Positions 18,624 to 28,219 of a DNA stretch of 64,000 nt are shown in pieces. This DNA is from Ruegeria sp. R13_0 (GTDB lineage Bacteria > Pseudomonadota > Alphaproteobacteria > Rhodobacterales > Rhodobacteraceae). The first letter of the stretch is position 1; every line of letters starts with the position of its first letter. The position numbers were made by a program, and so were the translations under genes. The notes beneath the pieces are model-generated. The model did not search any database. It saw nothing but the letters and a program-made list of their open reading frames with translations, and was not told where the DNA came from. The stretch is taken from the NCBI RefSeq assembly GCF_017743995.1, contig NZ_JAGHRB010000001.1:186001-250000 (forward strand), in the 5' to 3' direction.

Positions 18624-19682
18624 GTGAAAGACCAAAAACGAAAAATAGAATTGGTGAAAAAGCCAACCGTCAACGACCTCGCGCGCGTCGCGGGTGTCAG
18701 TCTCGCGACTGTTGACCGGGTCTTGAACAGACGCCCCGGCGTGCGGGCCGTAACCGTACAGAAAGTACAAAAGGCAATTGATGAGCTGGGCTATGTGCGC
18801 GACACGGCCGCGGCCAACCTTGCGCGAAACCGAGTTTACAACTTCCTCTTTGTTCTGCCGGACACTGACAACGAGTTTGTGGAGGCAATCAGCAGTCAGA
18901 TCGCAGAACAATCCCGTGACCAATTTATCGAGCGGACCCGCATTGCGATTAAGAAGGTCGCTCCGTTTGAGCCGCAAGATATCGTCAACATTCTGGATGC
19001 CGTCGACAGTTTGGATGTTGATGGGGTTGCCGTTTTCGGGCCCGAAACACCTTCTGTTCGGGATGCTGTTAAAAGGCTCAGGGACAAAGGCGTTCCGGTG
19101 GTCGCCTTGGTGTCTGACTTGCCGAGTTCTGAGCGAGACCACTTTGTGGGTATCGATAACGTTTCGGCAGGACGAACCGCCGCTCAGCTGATGGGGCGAT
19201 TTGTGCATCGCGACGGCAAGGTCTTGGTTCTTACAGGATCCCGTTTAGCACGTGACCATCTCGAGCGTCGCCAAGGCTTTGACATTATCGTGGCCGAGGA
19301 ATTTCCGCACCTCCAAGTTGTGGCGTCTGTCGAAGGCCGGGATGACCCTGATCTGATTTACAAGATGATGCCCGAGATCTTTGAAACCTATCCGGATCTG
19401 GTCGGAATATACTCGTCAGCAGCGGGCAATGCCGGCCTGATACAATTTCTTTCAGAGAACAGGTTCAGCAAAGATCTGGTGATCATAGCGCATGAGCTTA
19501 CTCCGCTCAGTCGTGAGGCGCTTAGGCTTGGCACATTTGACGCCTTAATCTCGCAAGACACCGGGCATATTGTTCGTTCTGCCGTCCGTCTTTTGCGCGC
19601 TACTAAGGACAAGGTTCCATTCAACAAAGCGCAGGAACGTATCCGTATCGACATCTATCTGAAGGATAATTTACCGCCGTAG
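18624..19682 (+). CDS. LacI family transcriptional regulator of the second locus
   Basis: The LacI DNA-binding domain is KPTVNDLARVAGVSLATVDRV, followed by RRPGVRAVTVQKV and LGYVRDTAAANLARN. The sugar-binding domain resembles the LacI/RbsB group with DNA-binding tail (NFLFVLPDTDNEFVEA..., VFGPETPSVRDAV). An ORF from 18543 would overlap the kinase gene out of frame; the GTG at 18624, 8 bases after the kinase stop, gives 352 residues and is preferred, with another GTG at 18654 possible. It lies inside the operon, so it probably reports on the pathway it controls. Confidence 0.85.
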   Translation: MKDQKRKIELVKKPTVNDLARVAGVSLATVDRVLNRRPGVRAVTVQKVQKAIDELGYVRDTAAANLARNRVYNFLFVLPDTDNEFVEAISSQIAEQSRDQFIERTRIAIKKVAPFEPQDIVNILDAVDSLDVDGVAVFGPETPSVRDAVKRLRDKGVPVVALVSDLPSSERDHFVGIDNVSAGRTAAQLMGRFVHRDGKVLVLTGSRLARDHLERRQGFDIIVAEEFPHLQVVASVEGRDDPDLIYKMMPEIFETYPDLVGIYSSAAGNAGLIQFLSENRFSKDLVIIAHELTPLSREALRLGTFDALISQDTGHIVRSAVRLLRATKDKVPFNKAQERIRIDIYLKDNLPP

Positions 19683-19709
19683 AGGCTTAGGTTTTGGGGA
19701 GGAAATTTT

Positions 19710-20765
19710 ATGAAGACGATCAAAGGTCCAGCTTTGTTTCTTGCGCAATTTGCGGGGGACGAAGCACCGTTCAATTCGTGGGACGCGATCACCAAATGGG
19801 CGGCTGATTGTGGATACAAAGGCGTTCAGGTCCCCAGTTGGGACGGCCGGTTGTTCGACCTTGAACAGGCCGCGTCCAGCACCGGCTATTGCGATGACTT
19901 CAAAGGCAAAGCCATGGAGAATGGCGTCGAAGTCACCGAACTTTCAACGCATCTTCAGGGCCAGCTTGTGGCCGTTCACCCAGCCTATGACAGCGCGTTT
20001 GATGGCTTTGCTGCCGAAAGCGTTCGCGGGAACCCGAAAGCCCGGCAAGAATGGGCAGTGGATCAGGTCAAAAAGGCTCTGTCAGCGTCAAAAAACCTGG
20101 GTATTTCCGCACATGCAACATTCTCTGGCGCGCTGGCATGGCCCTATGTCTATCCTTGGCCGCAACGCCCTGCCGGTTTGATTGAAACGGCTTTTGATGA
20201 GCTTGCGCGCCGGTGGATGCCCATCCTAAATCACGCCGAAGACTGCGGCGTTGATGTTTGCTATGAAATCCATCCCGGAGAGGACCTCCACGATGGTGTG
20301 ACGTATGAGATGTTTCTGGAACGGACGGGAAATCACCCGCGGGCCTGCATGCTATACGACCCGTCGCACTACGTGCTGCAATGCCTCGACTATCTGGACA
20401 ATATCGACATCTACAAAGATCGGATCCGGATGTTCCATGTGAAAGACGCCGAGTTCAACCCGACCGGGAGGCAGGGTGTTTATTCCGGATATCAAAGCTG
20501 GGTTGATCGGGCCGGGCGGTTCCGGTCGCTTGGTGATGGCCAAGTGGACTTCGGTGCGGTCTTCTCAAAAATGGCCGCGAATGACTTTGATGGCTGGGCT
20601 GTGGTCGAATGGGAATGCTGCCTCAAACACCCCGAGGATGGCGCGCGCGAAGGCGCTCAATTCGTATCAGATCACATCATACGTGTGACCGAGAAAGCCT
20701 TTGATGATTTCGCCGACGGTGGCGCCGACGAAGCCGCCAATCGTAAAATGCTGGGGATTGAGTGA
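19710..20765 (+). CDS. Sugar phosphate isomerase/epimerase (xylose-isomerase-like TIM barrel)
   Basis: This 351-residue protein has a strong ribosome site (GGGGAGGAAATTTT). The barrel shows metal-ligand regions of the AP-endonuclease-2/xylose-isomerase-like fold: DVCYEIHPGEDLHDG (Glu), YDPSHYVLQ (Asp/His), FHVKDAEF (His-Lys-Asp) and VVEWECCLKHPEDG (Glu near the end). It probably isomerises or epimerises the keto-sugar of this locus, together with the dehydrogenase encoded next; the two genes overlap by one base. Confidence 0.88.
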   Translation: MKTIKGPALFLAQFAGDEAPFNSWDAITKWAADCGYKGVQVPSWDGRLFDLEQAASSTGYCDDFKGKAMENGVEVTELSTHLQGQLVAVHPAYDSAFDGFAAESVRGNPKARQEWAVDQVKKALSASKNLGISAHATFSGALAWPYVYPWPQRPAGLIETAFDELARRWMPILNHAEDCGVDVCYEIHPGEDLHDGVTYEMFLERTGNHPRACMLYDPSHYVLQCLDYLDNIDIYKDRIRMFHVKDAEFNPTGRQGVYSGYQSWVDRAGRFRSLGDGQVDFGAVFSKMAANDFDGWAVVEWECCLKHPEDGAREGAQFVSDHIIRVTEKAFDDFADGGADEAANRKMLGIE

Positions 20766-21919
20766 TGGTTACGGGACGCAGTGAAGAAACCTCGGGACGC
20801 ATACGGCTTGGCATGGTTGGCGGCGGAAACGACGCCTTCATCGGCGGCGTTCATCGCATAGCCGCGCGATTGGACGACAAGTTCGAGTTGGTTGCCGGTG
20901 CCTTGTCTTCGACGCCAGAGAAATCTCTGGAAAGTGGTCAGGCATTGGGGCTCGAACGGGTCTATGAAGACTTCAAACAAATGGCGATCCGCGAAGCACG
21001 GCTGAAATCCGGAATCGAGGCGGTCTCAATCGTCACGCCAAATCACGTCCACTATGCTGCCGCGCGCGAGTTCCTGAAACGCGGTATTCATGTCATTTGT
21101 GACAAGCCACTCACCTCGACCCTTGCCGATGCAAAAAAGCTGGTCAAAGCAGCAGAAAGCGCGAATGCCCTATTCATTTTGACCCACAATTACACGGGTT
21201 ATCCGATGGTTCGGCAGGCGCGCGAAATGGTTGCCAACGGCGATATTGGCAAGATCCGCGTGGTTCAGGTTGAATACCCGCAGGACTGGCTGACCGAGCA
21301 GCAGGATTTCAAACAGGCTGAGTGGCGAACTGATCCCGAACGCTCGGGCGCGGGCGGATCGACCGGTGACATCGGAACCCATGCCTACAACCTTGCCTGC
21401 TTTGTAACCGGGCTGACAGCGGAAAGCCTGGCGGCGGACTTGCAGGCCTTTGTGCCGGGGCGCAAAGTCGATGACAACGCCCACGTCTTGCTTCGCTTCG
21501 AGGGAGGAGCGCGAGGTATGCTGTGGTCTTCTCAGGTGGCTCCCGGAAATGAAAACGCACTTCGGTTGCGGGTCTACGGCGAAAAAGGTGGGCTGGAGTG
21601 GGCCCAAGAAGATCCCAACTACCTTTGGTTCACACCATACAACGAACCCAAGCGCCTGATCACCCGAAATGGAGCCGGAACTGGTGACGCTGCCAATCGT
21701 TTGAGCAGGGTCCCTCCGGGCCATCCCGAGGGATATCTTGAAGGTTTCGCCAATATCTATGGAGAGGCTGCTGAGGCGATCCAAGCTTTCCGAAATGGGA
21801 GTTCACCTGACCCTACGGTCGTCTATCCAACGGTTCATGATGGACTCAATGGCGTTAAGTTTGTAGCCGCGTGCGTTCAAAGCTCTTCGAGGAATGCGGC
21901 TTGGGTCAAGTTGGAGTAA
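20765..21919 (+). CDS. Gfo/Idh/MocA family oxidoreductase
   Basis: This 384-residue NAD(P)-dependent dehydrogenase uses the ATG at 20765; a GTG one codon earlier is also possible. The Rossmann motif is IRLGMVGGGNDAFIGG. The conserved catalytic-lysine motif is CDKPLTSTLADAKKL (Glu-Lys-Pro type with Asp), followed by the substrate region GGSTGDIGTHAYNLA holding the family's D-x-G-x-H. It probably oxidises or reduces a sugar hydroxyl. Together with the isomerase it resembles inositol- or keto-sugar catabolic gene pairs. Confidence 0.9.
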   Translation: MVTGRSEETSGRIRLGMVGGGNDAFIGGVHRIAARLDDKFELVAGALSSTPEKSLESGQALGLERVYEDFKQMAIREARLKSGIEAVSIVTPNHVHYAAAREFLKRGIHVICDKPLTSTLADAKKLVKAAESANALFILTHNYTGYPMVRQAREMVANGDIGKIRVVQVEYPQDWLTEQQDFKQAEWRTDPERSGAGGSTGDIGTHAYNLACFVTGLTAESLAADLQAFVPGRKVDDNAHVLLRFEGGARGMLWSSQVAPGNENALRLRVYGEKGGLEWAQEDPNYLWFTPYNEPKRLITRNGAGTGDAANRLSRVPPGHPEGYLEGFANIYGEAAEAIQAFRNGSSPDPTVVYPTVHDGLNGVKFVAACVQSSSRNAAWVKLE

Positions 21920-22329
21920 AATCTAGCAGTGGGCACGAGGCAGACATTTCGGAAAGCAGCACGGTAAGCTGCCAATAAGTCGAAGTACGTGCTGTCCGTA
22001 GTTGAACACTCAGGAACAACAAACTGTGAATGTCATCGAACCAGTGTTGCGTAAAGCGGTCTCTGATTGAATTATCAAATGCCATGCAATGTTCACTCAC
22101 ATTCAATTGTATCTCTTGTTCTGCAGAGATTGAACCCAATTGCAGAGAGCGGCCGTCTCGAGCCCACAACGAATATCTGGCTCAAGCGCAGCATCTGCCG
22201 AAAAGATCTAAAAGCGGTCCTTCGCTGCGATCCGCCGCTTGGTTTGCGAAACAGAGTTAAGCCGTCACTGCGCTTTCAGTCCGTGCTAGTCCAAACTACC
22301 TCTCAATAGTTCTTTAAATGGAGACCCCG
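21920..22329. other. Intergenic region with no recognised gene
   Basis: About 400 bases separate the dehydrogenase from the next gene. Base composition looks more A+T-rich than in the flanking genes, short ORFs here show no familiar pattern, and I see no strong hairpin with a T-tract. It presumably holds the promoter of the gene at 22330 and possibly decayed sequence. Confidence 0.5.
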
Positions 22330-23223
22330 ATGAGCAAAGAAACAATCGGATTTGTTGGTGTTGGCCTGATGGGTCAGGGTATGGCCGAAAATCTGCTAAA
22401 AGCAGGCTTCGCAGTTAATGTGGTTACTCATCGAAACCGTGGCCCTGTCGATGACCTAGTCGCTCAGGGCGCGACAGAGGCGAAAAACCTCGCGGAGCTT
22501 GCAGCGGTGTCCTCGGTTGTCCATATTTGTGCGCCCGGTTCGCCTCAGGTCGAGGCAATCGTGGACGCCATGATGCCAACCCTGCAGGCCGGTAGCGTCA
22601 TTGTGGATTGTTCCACGTCTGACCCGAATTCCACTTTGGCACTGGCTAATAAGTTGGCGCAGGCCGGTCATCACATGGCAGACGCGCCGTTGGGCGGGAC
22701 GCCCGTTCAAGCACAGAGCGGAGAGCTGTCGACCATGGTCGGTGCTGACCTAGGTGTTTTTGAGCGGTTGAAGCCTGTTATCTCAGCTTGGGCAAAGACC
22801 ATTGTTCACATTGGCCCATGTGCTGCAGGGCACAAAATGAAGCTTTTGAATAACTTTCTTTCGCTGGGGTATGCGGCGCTTTATTCGGAAGCGTTGGCAC
22901 TGTCAGAAAAAGTCGGAATTTCCACCAAGGAATTCGACTCGGTTATTCGTGGCAGCAGGATGGACTGCGGGTTTTACCAGACTTTCATGGGGTACGCCGT
23001 TGAAGGCAATCGAGAGTCCCACAAGTTCACGCTATCCAATGCTCTGAAAGATCTACGTTATCTCGAAGCCATGGCGGATGAAGTGGGGCTGTCCAATCCA
23101 ATCGGAAACGCCGCAAAAAATAGTTTTGCCATGGCGCTTTCTGCTGGAGGTGATGGACCGAACGACTATATTCCGCATCTTGTCGATTTCGTGGCTGCGA
23201 GAAACGGGGTGTCCAGGGCGTAA
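22330..23223 (+). CDS. NAD(P)-dependent beta-hydroxyacid dehydrogenase (3-hydroxyisobutyrate dehydrogenase family)
   Basis: This is a 297-residue enzyme from the ATG at 22330, which has TGGAGA in front; an ATG four codons earlier has no ribosome site. It shows the Rossmann motif GFVGVGLMGQGMAENL, the substrate loop DAPLGGTPVQAQSGELS, and the catalytic-lysine region GHKMKLLNNFLS. The family includes 2-hydroxy-3-oxopropionate (tartronate semialdehyde) reductase and 3-hydroxyisobutyrate dehydrogenase; the exact substrate is not clear. It stands alone with its own upstream gap and converges with the minus-strand operon that ends 69 bases downstream. Confidence 0.88.
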   Translation: MSKETIGFVGVGLMGQGMAENLLKAGFAVNVVTHRNRGPVDDLVAQGATEAKNLAELAAVSSVVHICAPGSPQVEAIVDAMMPTLQAGSVIVDCSTSDPNSTLALANKLAQAGHHMADAPLGGTPVQAQSGELSTMVGADLGVFERLKPVISAWAKTIVHIGPCAAGHKMKLLNNFLSLGYAALYSEALALSEKVGISTKEFDSVIRGSRMDCGFYQTFMGYAVEGNRESHKFTLSNALKDLRYLEAMADEVGLSNPIGNAAKNSFAMALSAGGDGPNDYIPHLVDFVAARNGVSRA

Positions 23224-23291
23224 TTCTGGTTGCGTTGTGTTCGCAGGAACAAGCGAGTTCTCTAAGATACAGGAACTTGGGTTTCAGGTCG

Positions 23292-24593
23292 TCACGCCGA
23301 TCTTTGGGTAGCATCAGTGCCCGTCGGCGTCTGACGATCCGTCGTCGAGGGCTGATCACTGCCCGATGACGCTCCCTGAGAGGCGTTGCTGCCCTGATCC
23401 CGATTGCCTGTGGGATGCTGCTGGATCTGCGGTGGATCGCGCGTTTCTGCATGTTGGATCGGCGTATTCACCACCGAACGCGCCGCGACCTGAGCCGCCG
23501 AGGGTTGCCGTGGCGCGCGCGTCTGCGCCGGAGCGTTGGGATTCAGGCTAACGGCGCGAATGCGATTGACACTGTCCGCCGCTGCCAGCTGGTTCAGCGG
23601 CAGATAGTCCGAGTGGAAATGCAGCTCGACATCCGCGTTCATATTGACGTTCTGGTTCATTTCCTCGCTGCGGTGGCTTTGATTGGTGTTCACGATCCCA
23701 ATCGAATTGGTCATCGAGGCATTGACCGACCACGGACCAAACCCCACCGAACCGCCCATGGTCGAGGTGTGCTTCATCTCAAACCGTCTCGCGCGGTTTT
23801 CTTCGGCCGCCGAACGCGCATCGATTGAGAAATTCATGCCGGCCTTGATCTTGCCGTGATCAATCACCAGACGGTTCATTCCCAGCGTCAGAAGCGAGGC
23901 GATCACCTTCTGTTTCTTCCGCGACAGATAGGCGCGAACGCGCCCCAATAACCCCTCTTCAGGCTCTTCGGTGTCAAAGCCCTCAGCCTCTTCGCCCGCC
24001 AGTTCCAGCAACGCCGCGACCTCTTCCCTTGGGGGTCCGTCCCGCCCTTCGCGCAGCCGCACGACTGTGGAACCGTTTTCCTCTTCGTTGCCCCAGTCGT
24101 CTTGCGAGGTGCCCAGCTCATAGGCATCCGGGAACTGTTGCACCAGCCAAACCCGCGCCTGATCCGGCCCGGTGGCGGCCGGACTGTCTGCCGAGGCCGC
24201 CGTAACGCCCGAGATCATCTCGACATAAGCCTGTAGTTGCTGGGCATTTGCATCAATCAGCCCGCGAAAAACTCCGTTCACGAGTTCGGTCACGAATCGA
24301 GGGAAGGCAATTCCCTCCAAAGTGGCTTGCGCGACGTCCGAAAGCTGGCGATTGGCAGCAGGATCAAAGGGTTCGGACATGGCCGTCGCCAGCGGAGGAT
24401 CAGGGCGGGGCGCGGTGGCGGCTTCCTCGCGTAGCAGCTCCAACGAGGTTTCGGTCAGTTGAACAAGGTTTTGGGCGAGGCGTTTGCGGTCCGGCTCGGG
24501 GATATTGGCGTAGGCGGGGTTCGACTCCAGCAAGCCACGCACAGCGGCGCGGACGCTGTTGCGTTGTTCGGGGCGTGCGGTGTCAGAGACCAT
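23292..24593 (-). CDS. Unrecognised family, paralogue 4 of 4 in the two-protease operon (433 aa)
   Basis: This is the most divergent of four related proteins in this operon. Shared marks are an N-terminal helical segment (RNSVRAAVRGLLESNPAY..IPEPDRKRLAQNL), a central helical block starting FVTELVNGVFRGLIDANAQQ and ending RVWLVQQFPDAYEL, a beta segment (RLVIDHGKIKAGMNFSIDARS), and a C-terminal strand (ADVELHFHSDYLPLNQLA). A Gln/Pro/Thr/Ser-rich disordered tail follows. No signal peptide or membrane span is present. The ATG at 24593 overlaps the upstream gene by 11 bases; an upstream in-frame extension was not used. It is the last gene of the operon. The function is unknown. Confidence 0.8.
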   Translation of the reverse strand: MVSDTARPEQRNSVRAAVRGLLESNPAYANIPEPDRKRLAQNLVQLTETSLELLREEAATAPRPDPPLATAMSEPFDPAANRQLSDVAQATLEGIAFPRFVTELVNGVFRGLIDANAQQLQAYVEMISGVTAASADSPAATGPDQARVWLVQQFPDAYELGTSQDDWGNEEENGSTVVRLREGRDGPPREEVAALLELAGEEAEGFDTEEPEEGLLGRVRAYLSRKKQKVIASLLTLGMNRLVIDHGKIKAGMNFSIDARSAAEENRARRFEMKHTSTMGGSVGFGPWSVNASMTNSIGIVNTNQSHRSEEMNQNVNMNADVELHFHSDYLPLNQLAAADSVNRIRAVSLNPNAPAQTRAPRQPSAAQVAARSVVNTPIQHAETRDPPQIQQHPTGNRDQGSNASQGASSGSDQPSTTDRQTPTGTDATQRSA

Positions 24594-25554
24594 GGTGCAT
24601 CGCCTCGGCCTGGGACAGCAGGTCAAGCGTCGCCTCAAGCCAACGCGTGCCTTCGGTCAGAACAGGATCGGACCGATCCAGGCGCAGCTGCGAGACACCG
24701 CCCAGTTCGCTTAACTGACTTGCCACCCATTCGATCAAGATCATGCCCGCCCGACCGCGCGCCAGATGCTGCCGTGCCGTTGCCGTCAAGGATGGATCGC
24801 GAAAACCGGGCCGACCATGACCCGTAGACAGACTGGCCGAAACGGCATCCCAAAACCGCGCGCTGCCCAAGGCGGTCTGCAAGCTGCGATCCCCGAAGAT
24901 GTCCGTTGCGCGCTGGATCAAAGCCAGGGCTTCGTCGGCAAGGTAGTGGGTCGCGCCGCCCGCATGGGCCAATAGCGTCATCGCCAAACTGCGGGCCGCA
25001 CGGGCAATTTCGCGCCGGGCCACGGTTGGCGAAAGATCGGTAGCAGGCAAGGAGGCATAGCGGTGCAAGGCCTCGGCCAGCTGCAGCATGTCTTCGTCGA
25101 AAGCGCCGTTCACACCGCCTTGCATAGCAAAGGGAACTGCACCTTCTGGGGCGTTGCCAAACAGCCTGAGATAGGCGGCGTATCGGTCATCGGAGGGCCT
25201 GCGAGTTTCGTATTCCCGGTGATGAGATATCAATTTGCTGGCAACCGGGCCGCGGGGCAGGCGCAGCCCTCCGGATGCGTAATAGCCCGCAACCCGTGAC
25301 AAGGCAGCGGTGAGGCCGGTCATTTCGACCTCCATCGCGAAATAGAGTGGGGCCACAGCATGCAGGATCTCTCCGTCGCGCGCGTCGGCGATCTGGACGT
25401 CAGGCAAGACCGGCAGGTCGATCAGGGCAAGCGCAACCAGTGCAGGCGAGGACCGGCCAAGGCATTGCTGCGCGTAGGCGCCCAACTGATGGATGTGCTG
25501 GGCGTCGCTGCGGTCGTCAGGATATGTGGCATGCGCGTTCATGCCCGCGTTCAT
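24583..25554 (-). CDS. Hypothetical Ala-rich helical protein of the two-protease operon (323 aa)
   Basis: I do not recognise this protein. It is mostly helical, rich in Ala, Leu and Arg, with no signal peptide, membrane span or cysteine pattern. Segments such as YAAYLRLFGNAPEGAVPFAM and LEATLDLLSQAEAMHHGL suggest a repeat-like helical bundle. It starts inside the stop of the preceding gene (ATGA) and overlaps the following gene by 11 bases, lying between paralogues 3 and 4. A structural or adaptor partner for those proteins is a guess from position only. Confidence 0.75.
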   Translation of the reverse strand: MNAGMNAHATYPDDRSDAQHIHQLGAYAQQCLGRSSPALVALALIDLPVLPDVQIADARDGEILHAVAPLYFAMEVEMTGLTAALSRVAGYYASGGLRLPRGPVASKLISHHREYETRRPSDDRYAAYLRLFGNAPEGAVPFAMQGGVNGAFDEDMLQLAEALHRYASLPATDLSPTVARREIARAARSLAMTLLAHAGGATHYLADEALALIQRATDIFGDRSLQTALGSARFWDAVSASLSTGHGRPGFRDPSLTATARQHLARGRAGMILIEWVASQLSELGGVSQLRLDRSDPVLTEGTRWLEATLDLLSQAEAMHHGL

Positions 25555-26789
25555 CCTTGTGTGCTGGTCTGGTTCTGGTCAGTCGGCGGGGTCGGGGTTT
25601 CGGAATTGGCCAGATGAGGCGGCTGCTGTGGCATCGCATTGCCCTGAATGGCGGCCATCATCTCGGGCGTGGCGAGTTTCTCCATCGGCAGGAAATCCGA
25701 TTTGAAGTTCACCCGCACATCCCCCGAAAGCTGCGCCTTCAGCGCGGCCGAACTGGAGGAGCTTTCGTCCAGCGAAGATCCGACTGTGGTCATGTGGCTC
25801 TGCTCGTTGACGTTCACAGACCCGCCGCCGATGCCAAAGAACCCGAACGCCGCCCCGCTGACGTTTTTATTGCGAGAGCTCTGCCGGTCATAGAGCGACG
25901 CCTTCGACCGCCGCCGGGCGATATCTGAGGCGCGCATCCCGAACACGACCTTGGCGCGGATCGAACCATCGGTCACCACGATCCTGCTGATGCCAAGGAC
26001 CACCATCGACGCAAGCAATTGCATTCGGCTTTTCGCCATCGCAAGCCGCGCGCCCCGCACGAGCTTGGCCTCGCTTTCGGGGTCGGACAGATCGGTGACC
26101 GGTTTGTCCAGTTCCAGATCGGTTGAGACAGTGGCAAGGCGCCCCTCAACCTCTTCGCCGCGTGTGACGAGGCGGGGTTGGCCGCCACCGCCATCGTCAA
26201 ACGAGAACTCGTCTCCGCCGACCGAGACATCGAACAGGTCGGGATAAGTATCAGTCAGCCAGTCGCGGGCGTTATTTTCGGTGATATTCTCGCGGGCGAA
26301 ATCATCAACCGATTGCGAGACGCTTTTCAGCATCTCGGCATAGGCGCGCATTTGCTCGATCGACGAGGTGACGATCGCCTGAAAGACATTTTGGACCAGC
26401 CCGCCCACGAATTGAGGAAAGTCAACTTTTCCAATAAGTTCCCCGAACTGCTCGGTGCCTTGGCGGATTGCGCCGCCCTCAAAATCCTCACCCGCGAAGC
26501 CGTGGTCTCCTGAAGCGCGGCGCGAGGCATCACGGACTCCTCGGGTAGAGGGGCGTGTCCCGGATTGCGCCTGCGCCAGAGGTTCAGGCCGCGCCGGTGC
26601 GTCTTTCAACAACCCGTCCGGATTCGCCATGTAACTGCCCACCCGCACCATGTCATGCGCAATGGCCGCGCGTTCGTCGGGCGGCAAGGCCTGAAAGGCT
26701 GGCGACTGGCCGAGGATTTCACGGACCTTGATCCGCGTGGTATCCAGTGTCTCGCGGTCTATCGGGGTGGCGGGTTGTGGGTGTTCCAT
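25551..26789 (-). CDS. Unrecognised family, paralogue 3 of 4 (412 aa)
   Basis: It has the family plan: N-terminal TRIKVREILGQSPAFQALPP with DERAAIAHDMVRV (~residues 18-50); a central helical block starting FVGGLVQNVFQAIVTSSIEQ and continuing SVSQSVDDFARENI to DWLTDTYPDLFDV; a beta segment RIVVTDGSIRAKVVFGMRASD-like around residue 270 preceded by LLASMVVLG; and a late strand LSGDVRVNFKSDFLPMEKL. The block between is acidic (GGDEFSFDDGGGG). It ends in a Pro/Gln/Thr tail. It has no export signal. It lies 12 bases after paralogue 2 and overlaps the 323-aa gene by ATGA. The function is unknown. Confidence 0.82.
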   Translation of the reverse strand: MEHPQPATPIDRETLDTTRIKVREILGQSPAFQALPPDERAAIAHDMVRVGSYMANPDGLLKDAPARPEPLAQAQSGTRPSTRGVRDASRRASGDHGFAGEDFEGGAIRQGTEQFGELIGKVDFPQFVGGLVQNVFQAIVTSSIEQMRAYAEMLKSVSQSVDDFARENITENNARDWLTDTYPDLFDVSVGGDEFSFDDGGGGQPRLVTRGEEVEGRLATVSTDLELDKPVTDLSDPESEAKLVRGARLAMAKSRMQLLASMVVLGISRIVVTDGSIRAKVVFGMRASDIARRRSKASLYDRQSSRNKNVSGAAFGFFGIGGGSVNVNEQSHMTTVGSSLDESSSSSAALKAQLSGDVRVNFKSDFLPMEKLATPEMMAAIQGNAMPQQPPHLANSETPTPPTDQNQTSTQG

Positions 26790-26801
26790 TGGCTGCCCCG
26801 C

Positions 26802-28175
26802 TTACTGTGTGGGCGTCGTGGGTTGAGGCTGACCTTGGGGCGCAGGTTGCTGAACGGCGGCGGTTCCGGGTGATCCGGCAACCGGTTGCGCCGCCTGCAT
26901 CATTCCGGCGGCATCCTGGATCTGGTTCATCTGAATAGAATCCGCGATGCGGTTCAGATCGACCGTCTCGGATTTGAAGTTGATATCCACCGAGCCAGCC
27001 AGTTGCGCCTGTGTCTGCAACGCGGCGTTTGTCTGTTCGGTGGTCACGCTTTGCATCTCGATCACTGGCTCCTGCACGGATTGGTAGTGACCCTTCGACC
27101 AGCGTTTGCCGCGATTGTAGCTGGTTTCGCGATCCTTTCCGGAGCCGCTGGATTCGTAGCTCGTACCATCATCGCCCCGGTCCCATGCCCCTCGGCGCGT
27201 GGTTTTCATCTGGTCGCCGTAGTCGAATTCCTGTGCCCGCTTTTTCATCTGCGACACGTCCTTCGATTTGAAGCTATACATCACCTTCGCACTGATCCGG
27301 CCATCGGTGACCACGATTTTCTGCAACCCCATCAACATCATAGTAGCCAGAAGGCGATGTCTGGACAGGGCAAGCTGCATCTGTGCAGCGGGTACGATGA
27401 TCTGTTCCAGCGTGTCGCTGTCCAATGCGCGCGGAGCCTGATCTCCGGTCAGGTTCAGATCGCGCCCGACGCGTTCTGCCGCTTCGCGCTCATCAACACC
27501 GTCCCGCAGGACAACGCGCGGCTCGCCGCCGCCTTCGCCAAAGAAATCCGCCTCGGTCGAGATATCGAACAGGTCAGGGAATTGATCGGTCAGGTAGTCC
27601 CGCCCCTGATTTGCAGTGATGTTGTCGCGCTTGAACTCATCCACGGATTTCGAGACCGAGGCGACCATCTCGCCATAGGCCTGCATCTGTTTGATCGAGG
27701 CATCGACAATGGCGACATAGACGTTCTGGATCAGACCGCCGACGAATTCGACGAAATTGACGGATTGCAGCAACGCACCCGCAACGGCGGCCCCTTCGCG
27801 GGCGGCGCCTGCGCGGAATTCGCCCTCGGGTGGCTCGGCAGAAGTGTGCTGAACGTTTGTGACCGGTACGCGCCCGGCCGCCGCACCTGTATTCACGCCG
27901 CTTCGCCCACGGTTCATCGCCATGGCCGGAGCCATGGACTGCGCGGTGGCCATCGGGTCGGTCATGGCGCTGACAGGCGCGTCATCTCCGAGGAAGTGGA
28001 ACACATTCACCGTGTCATAGGCGACGCGTCTGCGTTCCTCAGGTGGCAGCGCCAGAAAGGCCGGGCTGCGCATCAGCATGTTCCTGACCTTGACCCGCGT
28101 TTCATTGAGCGAGGTGATATCCTCGGGCTGCGGTGTATGGGCATGTGCTGGGACGGCTGGCGTTTGCGCGTTCAT
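26802..28175 (-). CDS. Unrecognised family, paralogue 2 of 4 (457 aa)
   Basis: This is the longest of the four paralogues. The ATG at 28175 follows GGAGAAGG; an in-frame TTG four codons earlier is part of that ribosome site and was rejected. Marks are TRVKVRNMLMRSPAFLALPP near residue 26, FVGGLIQNVYVAIVDASIKQ with SVSKSVDEFKRDNI and DYLTDQFPDLFDI, then KIVVTDGRISAKVMYSFKSK and LAGSVDINFKSETVDLNRI. Between the two beta segments lies a charged, Gly/Ser/Tyr-rich stretch (RRGAWDRGDDGTSYESSG). The tail is Pro/Gln/Thr-rich. It is closest in sequence to paralogue 3. The function is unknown. Confidence 0.82.
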   Translation of the reverse strand: MNAQTPAVPAHAHTPQPEDITSLNETRVKVRNMLMRSPAFLALPPEERRRVAYDTVNVFHFLGDDAPVSAMTDPMATAQSMAPAMAMNRGRSGVNTGAAAGRVPVTNVQHTSAEPPEGEFRAGAAREGAAVAGALLQSVNFVEFVGGLIQNVYVAIVDASIKQMQAYGEMVASVSKSVDEFKRDNITANQGRDYLTDQFPDLFDISTEADFFGEGGGEPRVVLRDGVDEREAAERVGRDLNLTGDQAPRALDSDTLEQIIVPAAQMQLALSRHRLLATMMLMGLQKIVVTDGRISAKVMYSFKSKDVSQMKKRAQEFDYGDQMKTTRRGAWDRGDDGTSYESSGSGKDRETSYNRGKRWSKGHYQSVQEPVIEMQSVTTEQTNAALQTQAQLAGSVDINFKSETVDLNRIADSIQMNQIQDAAGMMQAAQPVAGSPGTAAVQQPAPQGQPQPTTPTQ

Positions 28176-28219
28176 ATCCTTCTCCAATCGGTTCCGTCCG
28201 CGATGCAGGCGGTAAGGCC

